A DNA stretch of 8,332 nt, taken from an uncultured Eubacterium sp. (GTDB lineage Bacteria; Bacillota_A; Clostridia; Lachnospirales; Lachnospiraceae). The notes beneath the pieces were generated by a model. It ran no database searches. It worked only from the letters and a program-made list of their open reading frames with translations, and was not told where the DNA came from. Below, piece after piece: positions 7,747-8,332 of this stretch. The position numbers and the translations under genes are program-made. Where the stretch lies: the NCBI GenBank assembly GCA_947653505.1, contig CANTHI010000149.1:1-8332 (forward strand), given 5' to 3'. Positions within the stretch are counted from its first letter, which is position 1. The number at the start of each line of letters is the position of its first letter.

Positions 7747-8124
7747 TTACCGGTTTTCTTCCGGTTTGCTGCTGTGCTGGTCAATTAAAGCTTTGATTTT
7801 GTCCGCCTCTTTTGCGGAAATCTTCTTTCCGTTTAAAAATGCTGTCAGAAACTGAGGCAGAGAGCCGCCAAAAGTCTTTTCCACAAAATATTCCGACGCA
7901 TCGGCCTGAACCCGTTCTTTTGGAATCAGAACAGAAATGACAGCGTGTTCATTTTTGATAAAGCCTTTTCCGGATAATTTTTTAATGGCCGTATATGTAG
8001 TAGATTTTTTCCATCCCAGAATCTCACTGCACAATCTGACCAGCACACCGGAATTAACAGGTGCATGTTCCCATACGATCATCATAAAGCGATAATCGCT
8101 GTCACACAACTTTAAATATTCCAT
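7747..8124 (-). CDS. BlaI/MecI/CopY-family transcriptional repressor
   Basis: A 125-residue winged-helix repressor, the usual length for the family. The N-terminal domain (about 1-72) has the family pattern: LCDSDYRFMMIVWEHAPVNSG, then WKKSTTYTAIKKLSGKGFI (38-56) with the recognition helix, and the short wing ending in VISVLIPKE. The C-terminal helices (about 74-118), with FVEKTFGGSLPQFLTAFL, are the dimerisation part. Family members bind dyads as dimers and are inactivated when the partner M56 protease signals, so this gene probably represses its own operon and perhaps others. The start has AGGAGG 7 bases upstream. The M56 gene follows 28 bases after the stop. The upstream side is unusual: only 30 bases separate it from the stop of a broken mnmG, and no clear promoter hexamers are seen there. 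Confidence 0.92.
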   Translation of the reverse strand: MEYLKLCDSDYRFMMIVWEHAPVNSGVLVRLCSEILGWKKSTTYTAIKKLSGKGFIKNEHAVISVLIPKERVQADASEYFVEKTFGGSLPQFLTAFLNGKKISAKEADKIKALIDQHSSKPEENR

Positions 8125-8143
8125 CTGACTACCTCCTGAAAAT

Positions 8144-8165
8144 AAGGTCGGTTGTTACAGACCTT
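8144..8165. promoter_or_regulatory. Inverted repeat AAGGTC-N10-GACCTT upstream of the BlaI-type gene
   Basis: A perfect 6-bp inverted repeat surrounds the mnmG stop codon, with further A/T pairing outside it (AAAATAA against TTATTTT, with a 2-base bulge). On the minus strand the second arm is followed by ATTTTC, so it could act as a weak intrinsic terminator for the broken mnmG. On the plus strand it is also followed by a T-rich stretch. Being 20-41 bases before the repressor start, it could instead be the operator of that operon. It lacks the clear TACA/TGTA dyad of classic BlaI/MecI sites; only one TGTAA half is present. Confidence 0.4.
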
Positions 8166-8332
8166 TTATTTTCTTAAATTCCAACGAAGGAGAAAGCTGC
8201 CTGGGATCGATGCAGTCATACTCTATGGCATATGCATTCCTTACAATTTTAACGTGTTCTAGGCCTGCGACGCTGCGGTACATGCGATACTGGACGTCCT
8301 CTGGAAGGGAACTTGACATCCCGCCAACATAC
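8155..8332 (-). pseudogene. mnmG: MnmG (GidA) fragment, truncated at its 3' side
   Basis: The minus frame starting at 8331 is open for 58 codons and then meets TAA at 8157-8155. It reads [43 protein letters not shown] and [10 protein letters not shown], which is the conserved segment of MnmG before the GAGQ(F/I)NG and GYEEAAAQG motifs. MnmG is the FAD-dependent partner of MnmE that adds carboxymethylaminomethyl to U34 of some tRNAs. In the family, KIKGL is followed by an aromatic residue and GAGQ. Here it is followed by a stop and by unrelated sequence. The whole C-terminal third, which contributes to tRNA and MnmE contacts, is absent. The remaining codons look undamaged, so the break is probably recent. 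The 5' part lies beyond the window. An intact copy elsewhere, or a joined contig, are alternatives. Confidence 0.85.

Noticed and set aside
7719..7784. Longer start for the M56 protein at 7784
   Set aside because: It would overlap the repressor gene by 38 bases and add a basic segment before the family's normal first helix. GGAGG supports 7718.
8134..8160. Shared ACAACCG element upstream of the repressor and Nudix genes
   Set aside because: Seven bases in common at different positions relative to the promoters is within what chance allows.

Overview
The window looks like a chromosomal segment of a Firmicute, most likely a Lachnospiraceae-type gut Clostridium. The grounds are moderate GC content, strong AGGAGG-type ribosome binding sites, a BlaI/M56 pair, a WYL-domain regulator, a MacB-like ABC exporter with a two-FtsX-domain permease, and an MnmG fragment whose residues match Clostridial MnmG as I know it. 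No marker gene fixes the genus. Every gene I can support lies on the minus strand, so transcription runs from high to low coordinates.

In transcription order: (1) at the right edge (8332-8155) is the middle part of MnmG (GidA), a tRNA-wobble-uridine modification enzyme. It ends in a stop exactly where the family continues into its GAGQ-type motif, so the gene is broken here. (2) 30 bases later begins a BlaI/MecI-type winged-helix repressor (8124-7747). An M56/BlaR1-type membrane metalloprotease follows after 28 bases (start at 7718). Its C-terminal extracellular part is not a penicillin-binding domain. It carries a calcium-loop-like DxDxDG stretch and a tail resembling DUF4829. (3) A 267-base intergenic region holds a 12-bp stem-loop with a competing alternative stem, and a perfect TAGACA-N5-TGTCTA inverted repeat next to promoter-like sequence. 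(4) A 163-residue helical protein of unknown function (5483-4992) and a WYL-domain regulator (4963-3968) are 28 bases apart and probably co-transcribed. (5) After a 97-base gap with a possible extended -10 promoter comes an ABC ATPase/permease pair (3863-568) coupled by an ATGA overlap. (6) A Nudix hydrolase starts at 495 behind its own good promoter (TTGACA-17-TAAAGT) and runs off the left edge.

Taken together, this is a sensing and response neighbourhood: a protease/repressor pair with an unusual sensor domain, a second regulator of the WYL class with an unknown helical partner, and an exporter-type ABC system. I see no direct proof that the modules act together. The broken mnmG at the right edge suggests that the whole stretch was joined to that gene by insertion or rearrangement. 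I see no tRNA, rRNA, CRISPR array, insertion sequence or integrase gene.
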